The translations under genes were made by a program, and so were the position numbers. Below, in pieces: positions 43,829 to 54,347 of a stretch of 64,000 nucleotides of DNA (position 1 is its first letter; each line of letters opens with the position of its first letter). The notes beneath the pieces are model-generated. The model saw nothing but the letters and a program-made list of their open reading frames with translations. It ran no database searches and was not told the origin of the DNA. Source of the DNA: Adiantum capillus-veneris (taxonomy: Eukaryota > Streptophyta > Polypodiopsida > Polypodiales > Pteridaceae). The stretch lies in the NCBI GenBank assembly GCA_014529385.2, contig CM043943.1, forward strand, positions 100,002,355-100,066,354, written 5' to 3'.

Positions 43829-43840
43829 TGGTATCAAAGC
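43829..43840 (+). promoter_or_regulatory. Copia primer binding site
   Basis: TGGTATCAAAGC, two bases after the LTR, differs from the usual tRNA-iMet site by one base. Confidence 0.85.
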
Positions 43841-44188
43841 AGGTCACGCCCTCCCGGGCTTAGTCGCCAGCTGCTCCAGCACACGCCTCCTCACTTTCTC
43901 TGATTTCAGTGAGCTTTGGTGAGCGTTCGTAGGTCGAATTTTTTTTTGGGGAAGTTTGAAGAGCTTGGTCTGCTCAGAATTTTGATTTGGGCTCATTTCG
44001 GCCTCCGTTTCCACTACAAGCAGTACTGCATAGGCTATTTCGCCATTTTGTGCAGAATTTCTGTCAGTGCTATTTTTTGCATAAGAGGTGCCTTATAGTC
44101 TTCTATGGTTTGTGCTATATAGCACAGGTTGTTCCCGCTCCGTTTCTCCTATTTTCGGGCAGTTTTCACATCAGGTGCAACATTTACC

Positions 44189-47100
44189 ATGGCTGACAAC
44201 AACAACACAGATGTGTTCAAGATGTTTGCTGTCTGCTGAGGATAGGTTGGATGGGGACAACTACCCTATGTGGGCTTATATGATGCAACATGTTCTTGTG
44301 TCAAAGGGTGACTGGAACATTGTGCAGGGCATTGATGTACGTCGTGGTTCTGAGGATGTAGGCGATGTTGAGGATGTTGCAGGTCTTGGTGCAAGGATTG
44401 CAGCTGTTAGAGTTGTTTTGCCTACGGTAGAACAAGCTCGTTGGGATGTTAAGGATTCGCAGGCTCATGCATTGATTGCGTTTTGTGTGAAGCGTACCAT
44501 TGTTCCTCACATCCGTTCAGCAAAATCTGCAAAACAGGCTTGGGATATTCTAGTAGGTCTTTATGCAAGCCACAATGAGGCTAAAATTGCTTTGTTGCGT
44601 AAAGAGCTGGAGTCGACGATTATGCATGAGGAAGATGATATGGACACTTTCCTTTCTAGTGTCAAGGATATCAATGAGCAGCTTATTTCTGTAGGTGAAG
44701 TCATTTCAGACAGTTCCTTTGTGCAGACTGTTCTTGATGCCTTACCAGATTCCTACCAAACTTTTGCTAGTACTTGGAGACTGATGACCCAAGGAAATTC
44801 TGAAGTTGTCAAGTTTGATGCATTATGCACATTGCTGTTGCAAGAGTCACTTTCTAGAAAAAACAGGACAAGGTAGCGTGCAGTTGAACAGGCTTTTATT
44901 GCTTCTCAAAGAAAGGGTGGTAACAGTAATGCAGCCACTTCTTATGGTTCTGCTGCGAGTGGCAAAAATTATGTTCCTAATGCTTCTGCTGACTTTACTT
45001 CGTCTGGAAATTCTGGTGATAAGGGAAAAAAGAAGATGCGTTGTCATTATAGTAAAGCCAATGATCACTTGATCAAGTCGTGTCCTAAGTTGAAGGCCAA
45101 AAAGGCTAAGAAGAAAGAGGGTGGTTCCACTGCAAATGCTGGTTCCACTACAAATGCAGCCATTGTTGATGCAGAGTGGGCTTTTAGCGCAGAGTGCACT
45201 TACAATCCTGTTGTCCATGATGCATGCTTGTCAGTTGCTGCAGATTCACATGTGTGGTATTTTAACAGTGTTGCTACAAAGCACATTACCTCACATCGTG
45301 AATTGTTTACCTCTCTTGAGTCTGTCCCTCATGGGAATTCAGTCACTTGTGCCAACAACGCCTCTTATCCAGTTCAGGGAGTTGGAAAGATTGTGCTCAC
45401 TGCTGCTAATGGCAGTTCCTTCACACTTGTTGATGCACTTTATGTACCTGGGATCAAGAAGAATCTCTTGTTTGTATCCACACTTGCTAGACTTCGCCTT
45501 GTAGTCAAATTTGTGGATGACAGATGTACGGTTCATGCTCTCAGTTTTGGTGATGAAATTGCTGTATCTGGCCTTTTGTGCCATGGGCTGTATAAGCTCA
45601 CTTTGTATGAAAAGTGTGGAAAAAATTTTGCAAATGCTGTTGCAGATTCAAGGGCTATTTCAGATGCAAAACTTTGGCATGCACGTTTTGGTCATCTGAA
45701 TTTTGCCAGTTTGCTGCGTTTGCAGAAATCTGATATGGTTGCTTCTTTGCCACCTCTTGAAGCACCTGTCAAACATGTTTGTGAAGGATGTATTTTGGGT
45801 AAGATGCAGCATTCTAAGTTTCCAAAGGATGGTTCAGTTCGGGCCACATGCAGGTTGCAGGTTGCAGGTTGTGCATAGTGATGTTTGTGGGCCCATGCAA
45901 ACTCCGTCCTTGGGCAATTACCTGTACTTCGTGACTTTCATTGATGATTACTCCAGGCATGCATGGGTATTTCCTCTTAAAGAGAAGTTCGAAGTTTTTA
46001 TGTGCTTCAAACAATTTTTGGCTATGGCTGAAAATGTCTCGAAATGTACTATGGACACCCTCCGTTCTGATCGAGGGGGGGAGTATATGTCTCATGAATT
46101 TAATGCATTTCTGGCTAGTCGTGGGATAAAACACCAATGTACAGTGTCTTATACACCTCAGCAAAATGGTGTTGCTGAGAGGAAAAACAGGTCACTGACA
46201 GAAATGGCACGATGTATGGTCAAAAGTCAAGCTTTGCCGCATTCTTTTTGGCTTGAGGCCATTATGTGTGCCACTTATGTACTTAACAGGTGTCCTACGA
46301 AAGCTTTGTAGTCTATTACTCCATATGAAGCATGGCATGATAGAAAGCCTTCTATTGAGCACATGCGTGTTTTTGGCTGTTTGGCATATGCTTTGGTGCC
46401 ACAAGTGCAGCGCAGAAAATTGGATGATAAGGCTGTCAAATGTATTTTGTTGGTTATAGTGCTGAAATCAAAGGTTACAGGTTGTATCATCCGCAAACAA
46501 AACGTATTCTGGTTTCACGGGATGTAGTGTTTGTGGAAGATTTTGTTCAGCCCTTGTTGTCATGTATCAGAGACAGTAATGTAAGCTCACAAGACATTTA
46601 TGACACTTTGTTGCCTCTTTTCAGTGGTGGAAATACGAATGTAAGTTCCAATGAGGCAAATGTACATCCTATGGGGGTTTCTGAAAATGTTCTAGATCAG
46701 CTTATTAACTGATGCAGATGTACATGATGTACTTGATGAGGAAAGGGTTGAAAATGAGCACGCTAGAGGTATGCCAAAATGGCTGGTGCACACTTTGCGT
46801 GACAGTAAATTGGATGCACCTTTGTCTAGTCATACTCGTTCAGGCTCTCGCCATGCATCTTATGCATAAGATTGTTATGCTTTGGCTGTGTCTAGTTTAC
46901 ATGATGTTGAGGAGCCTCTATCTTTTGATGAAGCACAAAATTCAGAAAATTGGATGGCTGCCATCATGCAATCAGAATATGATGCACTTATAGAGAATGA
47001 CACATGGACTTTATGTGATTTGGCTTCTGGAAAAAAGGCCATTAGTACGAAGTGGGTTTACAAGTTGAAATGCAAGTCGGATGGTGAGATCGATTGCCAT

Positions 47101-48439
47101 AAGGCTCGACTTGTTGCAAAGGGTTATGCACAACAAAAAGGCATAGATTATGAAGAGACTTTTGCTCCCACTTGTCGTATGACTACTGTGCGTTTTCTAT
47201 GTGCATTGGCAGCTCATTTTGGTTGCGATGTACATCAATCAGACATTGTTACTACTTTCTTGAATGGTGACATATTTGAGGAAGTTTATGTAACGCAGCC
47301 TCGCGGTTTTGTCATAAAAGGACAAGAGGACAAAGTGTGAAAATGTAACAAGGCGTTGTATGGGTTAAAGCAATCTCCTCGTGCTTGGTATGAGAAAGAT
47401 GACACTCATTTGGTCAAACAAGCCAGCAGAAAGCACATTGTATGGAAAGCGTGAAGGTGATGCACTTCTCATTGTGGTTCTTTATGTTGATGATTTGCTA
47501 ATCACTGGACCAAATGAGAGACATATTGCTGAATTTAAGGCTGATTTGAATGCTACTTTCAAGATGAAAGATTTGGGGCTGTTGCATTATTATTTGGGTA
47601 TACAGTTTAAGCAGTGTGATGGTGGTATTGCCTTGTGTCAGAAAAGTTACATAGAGACATTGCTATGTAAGTTTGGACTTGAGGATTGCAAACCTATTGC
47701 CACTCCCATGGAAACTGGTTTGAAGTTGAGTCTACATGATGCTCGTGATCCTGTTGATGTCACTCTTTACCAAACTGCTGTTGGCTGCCTCATTTATGTA
47801 TGCAACATGAGGCCAGATATTTAGTTTGCAGTCTCACAGGTCAGCAAATTTATGCATAGCCCAGGGTCTAAGCATTGGTAGGCTGTCAAGAGGATTTTCC
47901 GCTACCTTAGTGGCACTTTACATCTTGGCTTGTGTTATCCCAAGGGGGGATCATTGCCGCCAGACTTACATGCTTTTTCGGACTCAGATTGGGCTGGTTG
48001 TTTTGACACGCGAGTGTCCACAAGTGGTTTTTGTTTCATGCTTGGCAGTTCATGTATATCATGGTTGAGTAAGAAGAAACCTACTGTGGCCACTTCGAGT
48101 TGTGAGGCTGAGTACAGGGCAGTCTTCACAGCTACGGTTGAGTGTGTATGGCTCAGACGCCTTATGGCTGATTTGGGTGTTGGACAGGACACTAACAACA
48201 CTATCTACAGTGACAGTCAGAGTGCATTGGCAGTTGCAAGGAACCCAGTTTTTCATGCTCGCACAAAGCACATTGAGGTGCATTACCACTATGTCAGGGA
48301 GAGGCTCTCAACAGCATAGATCAGCTTGGCTTATGTGCCAACACAGGAAAACCTTGCAGATCTTTTCACAAAGGCCTTGTCTTGTGAGAAGCTTGAAGCT
48401 TTCCACAAAGCTTTGGGCTTACTCCCCTTTGTGGACTGA
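44189..48439 (+). pseudogene. Copia gag-pol polyprotein, degenerate
   Basis: Order: Gag from ATG 44189 (frameshift near 44230; DRLDGDNYPMWAYM), TAG at 44874, a zinc knuckle that has lost one Cys (CHYSKANDHLIKSC), and protease with the catalytic D-S-G triplet changed to N-S-V (WYFNSVATKH). Next a pre-integrase zinc segment (LWHARFGHLN, CEGCILGK). After a frameshift near 45860 (three tandem GGTTGCA repeats) comes integrase with D, D and E kept (VVHSDVCG, LRSDRGGEY, NGVAERKN). RT follows with FLNGD and YVDDLLITG present, then RNase H (VATSSCEAEYRA, SDSQSALAVARNP). Further breaks: TAG 46309, frameshift near 46440, stops near 46867, 47338, 47822 and 47880, and 48317. The protease change alone would block maturation. 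Confidence 0.9.
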
Positions 48440-48502
48440 TCCTGTCCTTAGGGCATGGCACCTCCCTTTACTCATGTGCCAGCTCTCGTTCACCGCATCA
48501 CT

Positions 48503-48514
48503 CCAGGGGGGATT
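48503..48514 (+). promoter_or_regulatory. Copia polypurine tract
   Basis: CCAGGGGGGATT directly before the 3' LTR start TGTTACC. Confidence 0.8.
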
Positions 48515-48741
48515 TGTTACCATATACATGTGGTAGTGATGTGTGTGAACACACTAGGACCGCCAGGGCATTTTTTCCCTCTTTAGGAGTTTTTTTCCCC
48601 CGTGCATTGTATATATGCCCATCACTCTAGGGCTATCCATATTTCCATTGCACACTAAGTAACACACTCTCTATTGTGTGCCTTGAGCTTCCTTCGTCTT
48701 CTCTAAGCTGTGTGTGTTTCTCTGCAACCCTAATTCCAACA
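48515..48741 (+). repeat. 3' LTR of the complete Copia element
   Basis: Same length and ends as the 5' LTR. Five of the differences cluster in the poly-T/poly-C stretch near 48580-48605. It is followed by the GTTCG target duplication at 48742-48746. Confidence 0.95.
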
Positions 48742-48746
48742 GTTCG

Positions 48747-49219
48747 CGCACAATGTCAAGATGGTCGCCCTTTAAAGGGTTTTGTTTAATGCAATGTGAA
48801 TGGAAATGGGAAAATAGGGTGGAGATGGAGTCAGCAATGAACGGGCAGCACTGATGGGGATTGGGAAGCGGGAAAGGGCCAAAACGTAAGGGCGTCCTAT
48901 TTGAGGCCAACGACATCAAATTTGGTGCTCCTCTCAAGATGGAATGCCACATCATCAAGGGTTTATTCCCGAAATCCCTAGTAATGATGGCATCGTCATT
49001 ACTTAGGGAGGAGCTATTTTAAGAAACCATTTTTTTGGATGCAAAAAGGGGAGGAGGGAATAAGAAAAGAGTGGCTTGGAGGAAAAGTGCGTGTGGAGCA
49101 ATAAGGGGGAGGAGAAGAGCTCTTGAGATCTTTGGAAAGAGATAAAGAAGAAGGATTGGATGAGAATAGAGGGAAGGCAAGCAAGGCGAGTTGGAGGGGA
49201 GAAAGCTCTCGAGAAGAAC
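48747..49219. other. No gene recognised; purine-rich stretch
   Basis: 49020-49215 is strongly purine-rich on the plus strand. The long minus-strand frame covering it and module A (49003-49443) is low-complexity Ser/Leu/Pro and is not supported as a gene. Confidence 0.45.
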
Positions 49220-50065
49220 ATTAACCGCAAGCAAAACGTTGAGCTAGAAGGATCTCCATAGGTGCAAAGTTGTAGTGCGTTGCCAGTGGTGGTTCTCGGT
49301 GGATGGCAAGTGCTCTTGTCACTACGGGGCGGTAATGGAAGGTTTTTTGTGCCGGTTGGCAACGATTGGTAGTAGTCACAACAGGAGCTATACGATAGTG
49401 CTGACGTGGTGGGGGATGTTCCCATGCGCTCGTAAGGGTCCATTTCTTTTGAAGTGTAAGTTGGGAAGCATCGACGATGCCGTCAGTGCTCCAATAGAGA
49501 AATGAAGTGCTCATGCGGGCCTTGGGAGCCAATTTGGCTGAAAATAGCAAATGGACGGTCACATGCAAAAAGTGAAGCAAGTGGAAGTTCGATAAAAATA
49601 GTTGGGGTCTTACACGCCCATATAGGGAAAATTTTTGAGAAATGGGGCAGTGTTTGCAATCACAGAACAAAAGGGAAGTGGTGGAGAGACTTCTTGAGAG
49701 CAATCAAACAGAAATAGGTGGAAGGAGGGTGAGAGCAAGAGAAGAAGCGAGCTCTCTTTGGCAGAAGAGGAGATCTCCATTATCGAAATCGAGAGCTCCA
49801 TGATTATTGAGTGCTTCATCATCGTCATCTCGCACTCAATAGAGTTTACGCTAAGTAACTTCACTAAACACTTGTAAAGGGAGCTTAAACTTCGCTAATG
49901 TTTTTAAATCCAACTAATGATGTCGTTAATGACTTGCCTTGGCAATGGATTGTCAATTCTTGTCCGTGCTATCAAATTTAGCTATTTTGTGCTTTGTTTT
50001 TCTTTGCAAAGTGATTATTGATCAACTGTGCGGTGTTGTGTGTCTCTATGTTCTCTCTTTTCCCA
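49220..50065 (+). repeat. Repeat family copy 3, modules A and B
   Basis: It aligns with 38270-39060: CACTACGGGGCGGTAATGG, GTAAGTTGGGAAGCATCGAC, CCCATATAGGGAAAA, GAGAGACTTCTTGAGAG and GAGCTCCATGATTATTGAG, then CACTTGTAAAGGGAGCTTAA and CAAAGTGATTATTGATCAA. It then leads into an ATGGCC start (50064) and the E/D coding modules, which copy 1 lacks. Confidence 0.7.
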
Positions 50066-50135
50066 TGGCCAACAACATGACATTGTCTGAAATCACCTTT
50101 CAAACCCATATCCCTCGACATTCTTGGTGAACCCA

Positions 50136-51489
50136 ATGCAAAACGAGCGGGGGTGGGAGGTGCAGATGGAGGATCTAGAACAGATGATGAAATTGATTGA
50201 AGAGTTAACTACAAAGGGTTTTGATGGCTAGTCAACATTTTCAAAGATGCTCCAATTGGTCCAAGGATCTTTGCTTGAAGTGGAATCCATGAAGACGAGC
50301 TGGGTGGGAGGTGCAGATGGAGGATCTAGAACAGATGATGAAATTGATTGAAGAGTTAACTACAAAGGGTTTTAAATGCTAGTCAACATTTTCAAAATTT
50401 TCAAAGATGCTCCAATTGGTCCAAGGATCTTTGCTTGAAGTGGAATCCATGAAGATGAAGAAGCAAATGGATGAAGCTCTGGATGCGATATACGATGAGA
50501 AGCAAGTCTTTGATGATTATGATCCAAAGGGCTACGTAGAGTGCTATGAGGGATAACTTAAGAGTTAATGATTAGATCATTTGAGAAATGAGTGAATTTA
50601 GACTTGAGGGAGCCGATACAAGAGCTTACCAAATCTTGTGACAACAATTGGGAATATTTCAAAGAAGCTATTCTACAAGTAAGTGATGAGCATGATGCAA
50701 GATATAAAAAGAAAATCAAAGTCTACCAAATTATCCAAATATTTGAGAACAAGTACGATCCAAATTAGAACCTATGATTGATGAGTGTCTTCTACATGAT
50801 GCTACTTTATTACATGCTAATGATGGAGATATAGTTAAAGATGTGTCTTAAATGTTGGGTTTTGCAAATGCCTTACATGAAGTAGGAATATTTGAGGGTG
50901 AGGCTATACAACCTCAAGATGCATATGCAAAGAACCTATACATGCAATACATGAGGAAAATAAATGAGGAGATCAAAAGGACAAAGTGGTTAAAGCTCAC
51001 GAAGAAATTGTGCAGGTGTATGAATGCAACCCTATTCAAGAAGAGATGCATGACAGTTTGGTTATAGCTGATGATTTTTCTACTGAATCATAATTAGAAA
51101 ATAAAATTTGTGATACAGATTCTACCTTAGAGTTGAGTGATGATGCAAATGTTTCTAATTGTGGCTCTTATAGTTGTAATTACATTTTGGAGGATGACTA
51201 TGACTTTGAAAGTTATGATGTGCAATCTCTTCATGTGTTTGGTGATAGGATTTGCTATGAGGATGCTATGGAAAGGGGAATTGATGCAATTTTTGTGGTG
51301 CATGCTACGTCTTGTGTTGTTGAAGCTCAAAAATATGTGATGGAGGGTGAAAAGATTGAAGAATTGTTTGCAAGGAAAAAGCTCTCCACCCAAGTGATAA
51401 CTGAAGAGGATTGTATTTTCCACCCTACAGGTTGGTTACATGAATTTTCTTCAGACAAGAAAGACAAGGAACTTTTGGATCTCCGCTAA
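50136..51489 (+). pseudogene. E and D modules, best-preserved copy of an unrecognised protein
   Basis: Pieces in one orientation: an N-terminal helix-prone segment from ATG 50136 (VQMEDLEQMMKLIEEL, then MLQLVQGSLLEVESMK), tandemly duplicated with a TAG in each; a segment with MDEALDAIYDEKQVFDDYDP (about 50460-50560); YFKEAILQVSDEHDARYKKK (about 50650); an 85-aa frame with FANALHEVGIFEGEAIQPQD (50852-51067); and a clean 118-codon C-terminal frame (51133-51489) with SYNCNYIL-like, VVEAQKYVMEGEKIEELFAR and EEDCIFHPTGWLHEF. It is acidic, without zinc knuckle, protease or polymerase motifs. It could be a gag-like protein of a non-autonomous element or a captured host exon. Its copy at 41612 is more decayed. 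Confidence 0.5.
50139..50455 (+). repeat. ~158-bp tandem duplication in module E
   Basis: GGGTGGGAGGTGCAGATGGA through GTGGAATCCATGAAGA occurs twice in a row, starting about 50150 and 50307. The second copy has a small extra duplication, ACATTTTCAAAATTTTCAAA. Confidence 0.85.
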
Positions 51490-51744
51490 AATGATGGCCA
51501 CAAGTCTTACACCTCAACTTTGATGTAGTCTTTTCCCACTGACCAATTTTTGTATGTAGCTCCAGTCATATCCTTTCACCATCTTCTTAAGATATGCAAA
51601 CTCAAACAACACTATTTACTAAATACACATCTAAAATCAAACTTTCATACCATTTACATTACTATATTTGCTATCATTTAAAAAAAACATAGATTTTCAA
51701 CCTCTTTAAATTCTAAATACTTAAAATAAATTTCTTGTCAAGTG

Positions 51745-51825
51745 TGAGCTTTCACTCTATACCCGAATCATGATAAAGCAAGATATCTTAAATATTACCT
51801 CCAAGTGTGAGTGTAACTCTTTCTA
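51745..51825. repeat. Spaced GTGTGAG repeats, left of the plastid insertion
   Basis: CAAGTGTGAGCTTTCACTCTA and CCTCCAAGTGTGAGTGTAAC match the repeated motif at 54485-54855 on the far side of the plastid DNA. Confidence 0.55.
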
Positions 51826-51827
51826 AA

Positions 51828-51860
51828 ACCATGTGGTATAGATCCTCCGCCACACCGATT
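51828..51860 (+). pseudogene. Micro-inverted psbB piece at the insertion edge
   Basis: The plus strand reads as [11 protein letters not shown], the stretch of CP47 that should directly follow FVV on the minus strand. It is present in opposite orientation, so about 33 bp have been inverted in place. Confidence 0.6.
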
Positions 51861-52615
51861 GACCACGAAGGTGGCAAAAAAGATGAAAGCAATACTGCTA
51901 GATAATACGGTTTCGACATTTTTCATGCGTAAAGCTTTGTACAACCTTTGGGGAGAGCGGACACTGAGGTGGAACAATCTGGCGAGTATACGTAACACTC
52001 CTGCTGCTATGTGATGCGATGCTATTCCGCCTGGAATGAATGGGTCGAAGTTCTCAGCCCCCCAAGCCGAGTCTACGGGCTCCACTTTTATAGTTAATCC
52101 ACATGGATCTGAGATCCAAATGCCGGGACTAAATAAACGAGTTACGTGAAACACCCCAAATGAAAAACAAAGTACTCTTGAAAGAAATAGGTGAACTCCA
52201 AATATCTTAGGTAAATTCAGGGATGGGTTTCCCGTACGATTGTCATGAAATAGATCCAGGTCCCAATATATCCAGTTCCATATAGCAGCTAGAAACAGCA
52301 AGCCATATAGTGTGATATGAGCCGCGGCTAGGCCTTCGTAACTCTAGATACTTGCGTCTGCTGAGGTATCTCCTATGATAATACAACTCCTCCAAGATTT
52401 TGATACCCTAATGTGAGTCATAAAGGGAATTAAAAACATACCCTGCCTCCACATTGGATCGAGAACGGGGTCAGATGGATCAAAAACCGCTAGTTCATAT
52501 GAAGCCATCGAGCCCGCCCAACCGGAGACCAAAGCTATATGCATCACATGTACGGAAATTAGCCGACCGGGCACTAATCACTGCGTAACTTTCTTGCAAT
52601 ATAATATAAGGTTAC
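51848..52615 (-). pseudogene. psbB: psbB fragment (photosystem II CP47), N-terminal half
   Basis: The minus strand matches the first ~260 residues of CP47, a chlorophyll-binding core antenna protein of photosystem [40 protein letters not shown], then after a stop near 52345 [45 protein letters not shown] and [13 protein letters not shown]. The extreme N-terminus (before PGRL) is degraded, with a stop in it. Several conserved glycines are substituted by R or S. The frame ends after the FVV segment, where the next ~33 bp are inverted. Confidence 0.92.
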
Positions 52616-52926
52616 ATCCTAAGGAAATGAGAGAGAGGTTCCCGAACAAAAGACCTAAAAAAAAAGATATGCTGGCTCATAGTTTGAGCAACAGAGGTGA
52701 GGCACAAATAATGTTTTTAATCTTCGAAAAAAAACCTTTTTTTTTTCGTTTTGCCTATTCAATTGTACGAAATATGAAGCTGCATTGGACAAGTCAGCAA
52801 CTCCCCCCCCCCCGGATAGGGATGGAGGTGTGGATATTTTAGCATTTTCATTCCCCATGTACCAACGTAGGGGTTGGTCCCATCAGGATTAGATAATACC
52901 TGCTAGAATCGCAGATCCAACGACCC
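52616..52926. other. psbB-clpP intergenic plastid sequence
   Basis: It lies between the two head-to-head plastid gene starts and so should be their shared upstream region. A C10 run at 52804-52813 and A/T runs are present. No intact promoter can be named. Confidence 0.5.
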
Positions 52927-53025
52927 GTGCCAATTGGTGTTCCAAAAGTGCCCTTTTGTCTACCTGGGGAAGTATAGTACGCCGACTTGTCGGCGGATAT
53001 GTCGATGCAGTTTGGGTTGACGTAT
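52927..53025 (+). pseudogene. clpP: clpP exon 1 fragment with a 32-bp insertion
   Basis: PIGVPKVPFCLPGE followed, after a 32-bp insertion (52973-53004), by AVWVDVY matches the start of plastid ClpP, the proteolytic subunit of the Clp protease. The start codon is now GTG. The match ends at DVY, exactly where clpP exon 1 ends in intron-containing plastomes, so the following bases are probably intron. The insertion resembles the first ~29 bp of that intron (53023-53051), so it is likely a local duplication. Confidence 0.8.
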
Positions 53026-53856
53026 AGTCCGCCAACTTGTCGAGTATGTCGAGGCCGGTGGAACCGTCTCCACCATTTTTTTGCCAATTAATTTATACCT
53101 ACCATACTAAAATCAAATATTCCACAAGTAATCAAATGGATGGAAAAAAACAGAGTCTGCCAATTGAAATGTTAGCACTATCGAAATCTATGGCTAATTG
53201 AAATAAACAAGTCATTAAGGGCCCGGTCACTTGATCCCAAAGATCGATCGTGCCAAAGATACTTGCGAAACAATAGCGGAACAAAAAAAATATTTATCTA
53301 TTTGAACCGGTTGTTTTTTTGGAACCTATGAGATGTGAAAATAGATGAAATGGAGGGACAAGAAAATATTTGTGGTAGTGATCAAGATTTATCTCCTTCT
53401 GGGTAGTAAATGAGCCTGAGGATTCCTCATATTAGAAGGAAGGCCTCAATGTTGGACAGAAATGGATTGGTGCGGAGGGGAAGAATTTGGCACAATCGGG
53501 GCACCAACTGCCAGTTGCAACGTAGTTCAAGATGTTCAAAACAAACGGGCCAAACAAACTTGAATGAAAAAGCGATATTGCCCAAATCGATTTTTTTTGG
53601 ATGCTTTATTATTTCTGTTTCCCTAACCTATTGTTATTAACTAAACAAAAGAATCCGTGTAGGAACCATAGAAAACCAGAACTCTATGGTTCATCGTACA
53701 CGTAATAATGACTCAATTTAGTAATGGGAGTGTTTAATTTATTTACTTCAGAGGTCGAAACTTCGTAAGTAGCTCATTTCTATTGTTATGGATCTACGTG
53801 CAATCCTCACCCCCTCTTTTTGGGAAAACTAATTAAATTAGCGTACATTTGATTCC
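53026..53856. other. Probable clpP intron and unresolved plastid sequence
   Basis: This should begin with clpP group II intron 1. No clpP exon 2, psaJ, petG or tRNA is readable. The junction that flips orientation before rpl33 must lie here but cannot be placed by eye. The 76-codon plus frame at 53410-53640 has no recognisable domain. Confidence 0.4.
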
Positions 53857-54058
53857 ATGCCCAATAATAAAGATGCAAGGGTAACTATTGCTTTGGAATG
53901 TACAAGTTTGTATTCAGAGAGAAATCAGTGGAAAATCTGTGGGTCTTCACCGATACACTACACATAAAAATCGTCGCGACACACCCACTTGGCTGGAGTC
54001 GGATAAGTATTTCTTCCATTGCCAAAAGCATACCTCACACAAAGAGTTGAAGAAGTTT
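53857..54058 (+). pseudogene. rpl33: rpl33 fragment (plastid ribosomal protein L33)
   Basis: It reads NNKDARVTIALECTS, then a frame change near 53948, then YTTHKNRRDTPTWLE and [13 protein letters not shown]. It covers nearly the whole ~66-residue protein. Cysteines of the zinc-binding pairs are partly lost (ECTSL and FFHC for the usual two CxxC-type sites), and the normal stop is replaced. Confidence 0.85.
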
Positions 54059-54080
54059 TTTAAAAAAATTTGCAATTGGT

Positions 54081-54347
54081 TTGGAGGGAATCGATATCCA
54101 GCATAAGTACGTATCGATAGTTACAAGAAATAGACACTCTTCGTGTAGGCGTTCTCCATCCACTTGTTATGATGAAACCATTGATTACAATAATATGAGC
54201 CTACTTCGTCGATTCGTGAGTGAGCAAGGAAAAATATTATCAAGACTAATGAATAGATTGACCTGGAAGCAGCAACGTTTGGTAGCTACGGCAATAAAGC
54301 GAGCCCGCATCTTGGCCTTGCTTCCCTTTTCAAATAATGAAAGTTAG
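54081..54347 (+). pseudogene. rps18: rps18 fragment (plastid ribosomal protein S18)
   Basis: [34 protein letters not shown] and [13 protein letters not shown] match the conserved body of S18. The arginine-rich N-terminus is partly kept ([12 protein letters not shown]). The frame is still open for 88 codons, but the authentic start is obscure. It follows rpl33 in the native order and orientation of that pair. Confidence 0.88.

Larger units (their letters stand above)
43600..48741 (+). mobile_element. Complete Ty1/Copia element, 5142 bp
   Basis: Two 227-bp LTRs in direct orientation, 5-bp target duplications (GTTCG at 43595-43599 and 48742-48746), a primer site, polypurine tract and a single gag-pol order of protease, integrase, RT, RNase H. 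LTRs differ at about 9 of 227 positions by my count, so the insertion is fairly old, yet the structure is complete. The coding region has many stops and frameshifts. It sits in unassigned sequence between copies of the A-E repeat family. A deleted sibling copy lies inverted at 14206-16290. Confidence 0.95.

Noticed and set aside
49003..49703. Minus-strand ORFs of 146 and 160 codons
   Set aside because: Opposite strand of the purine-rich A module; no domain. Kept only as a weak question about antisense conservation.
51795..52574. Functional psbB gene
   Set aside because: Internal stop, lost N-terminus, many substitutions at conserved glycines and an inverted 3' edge show a nuclear pseudogene.
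53026..53856. trnP, trnW, petG or psaJ between the plastid blocks
   Set aside because: I looked for tRNA arms and the psaJ and petG proteins but could not read any of them; the sequence is more likely clpP intron plus unresolved DNA.
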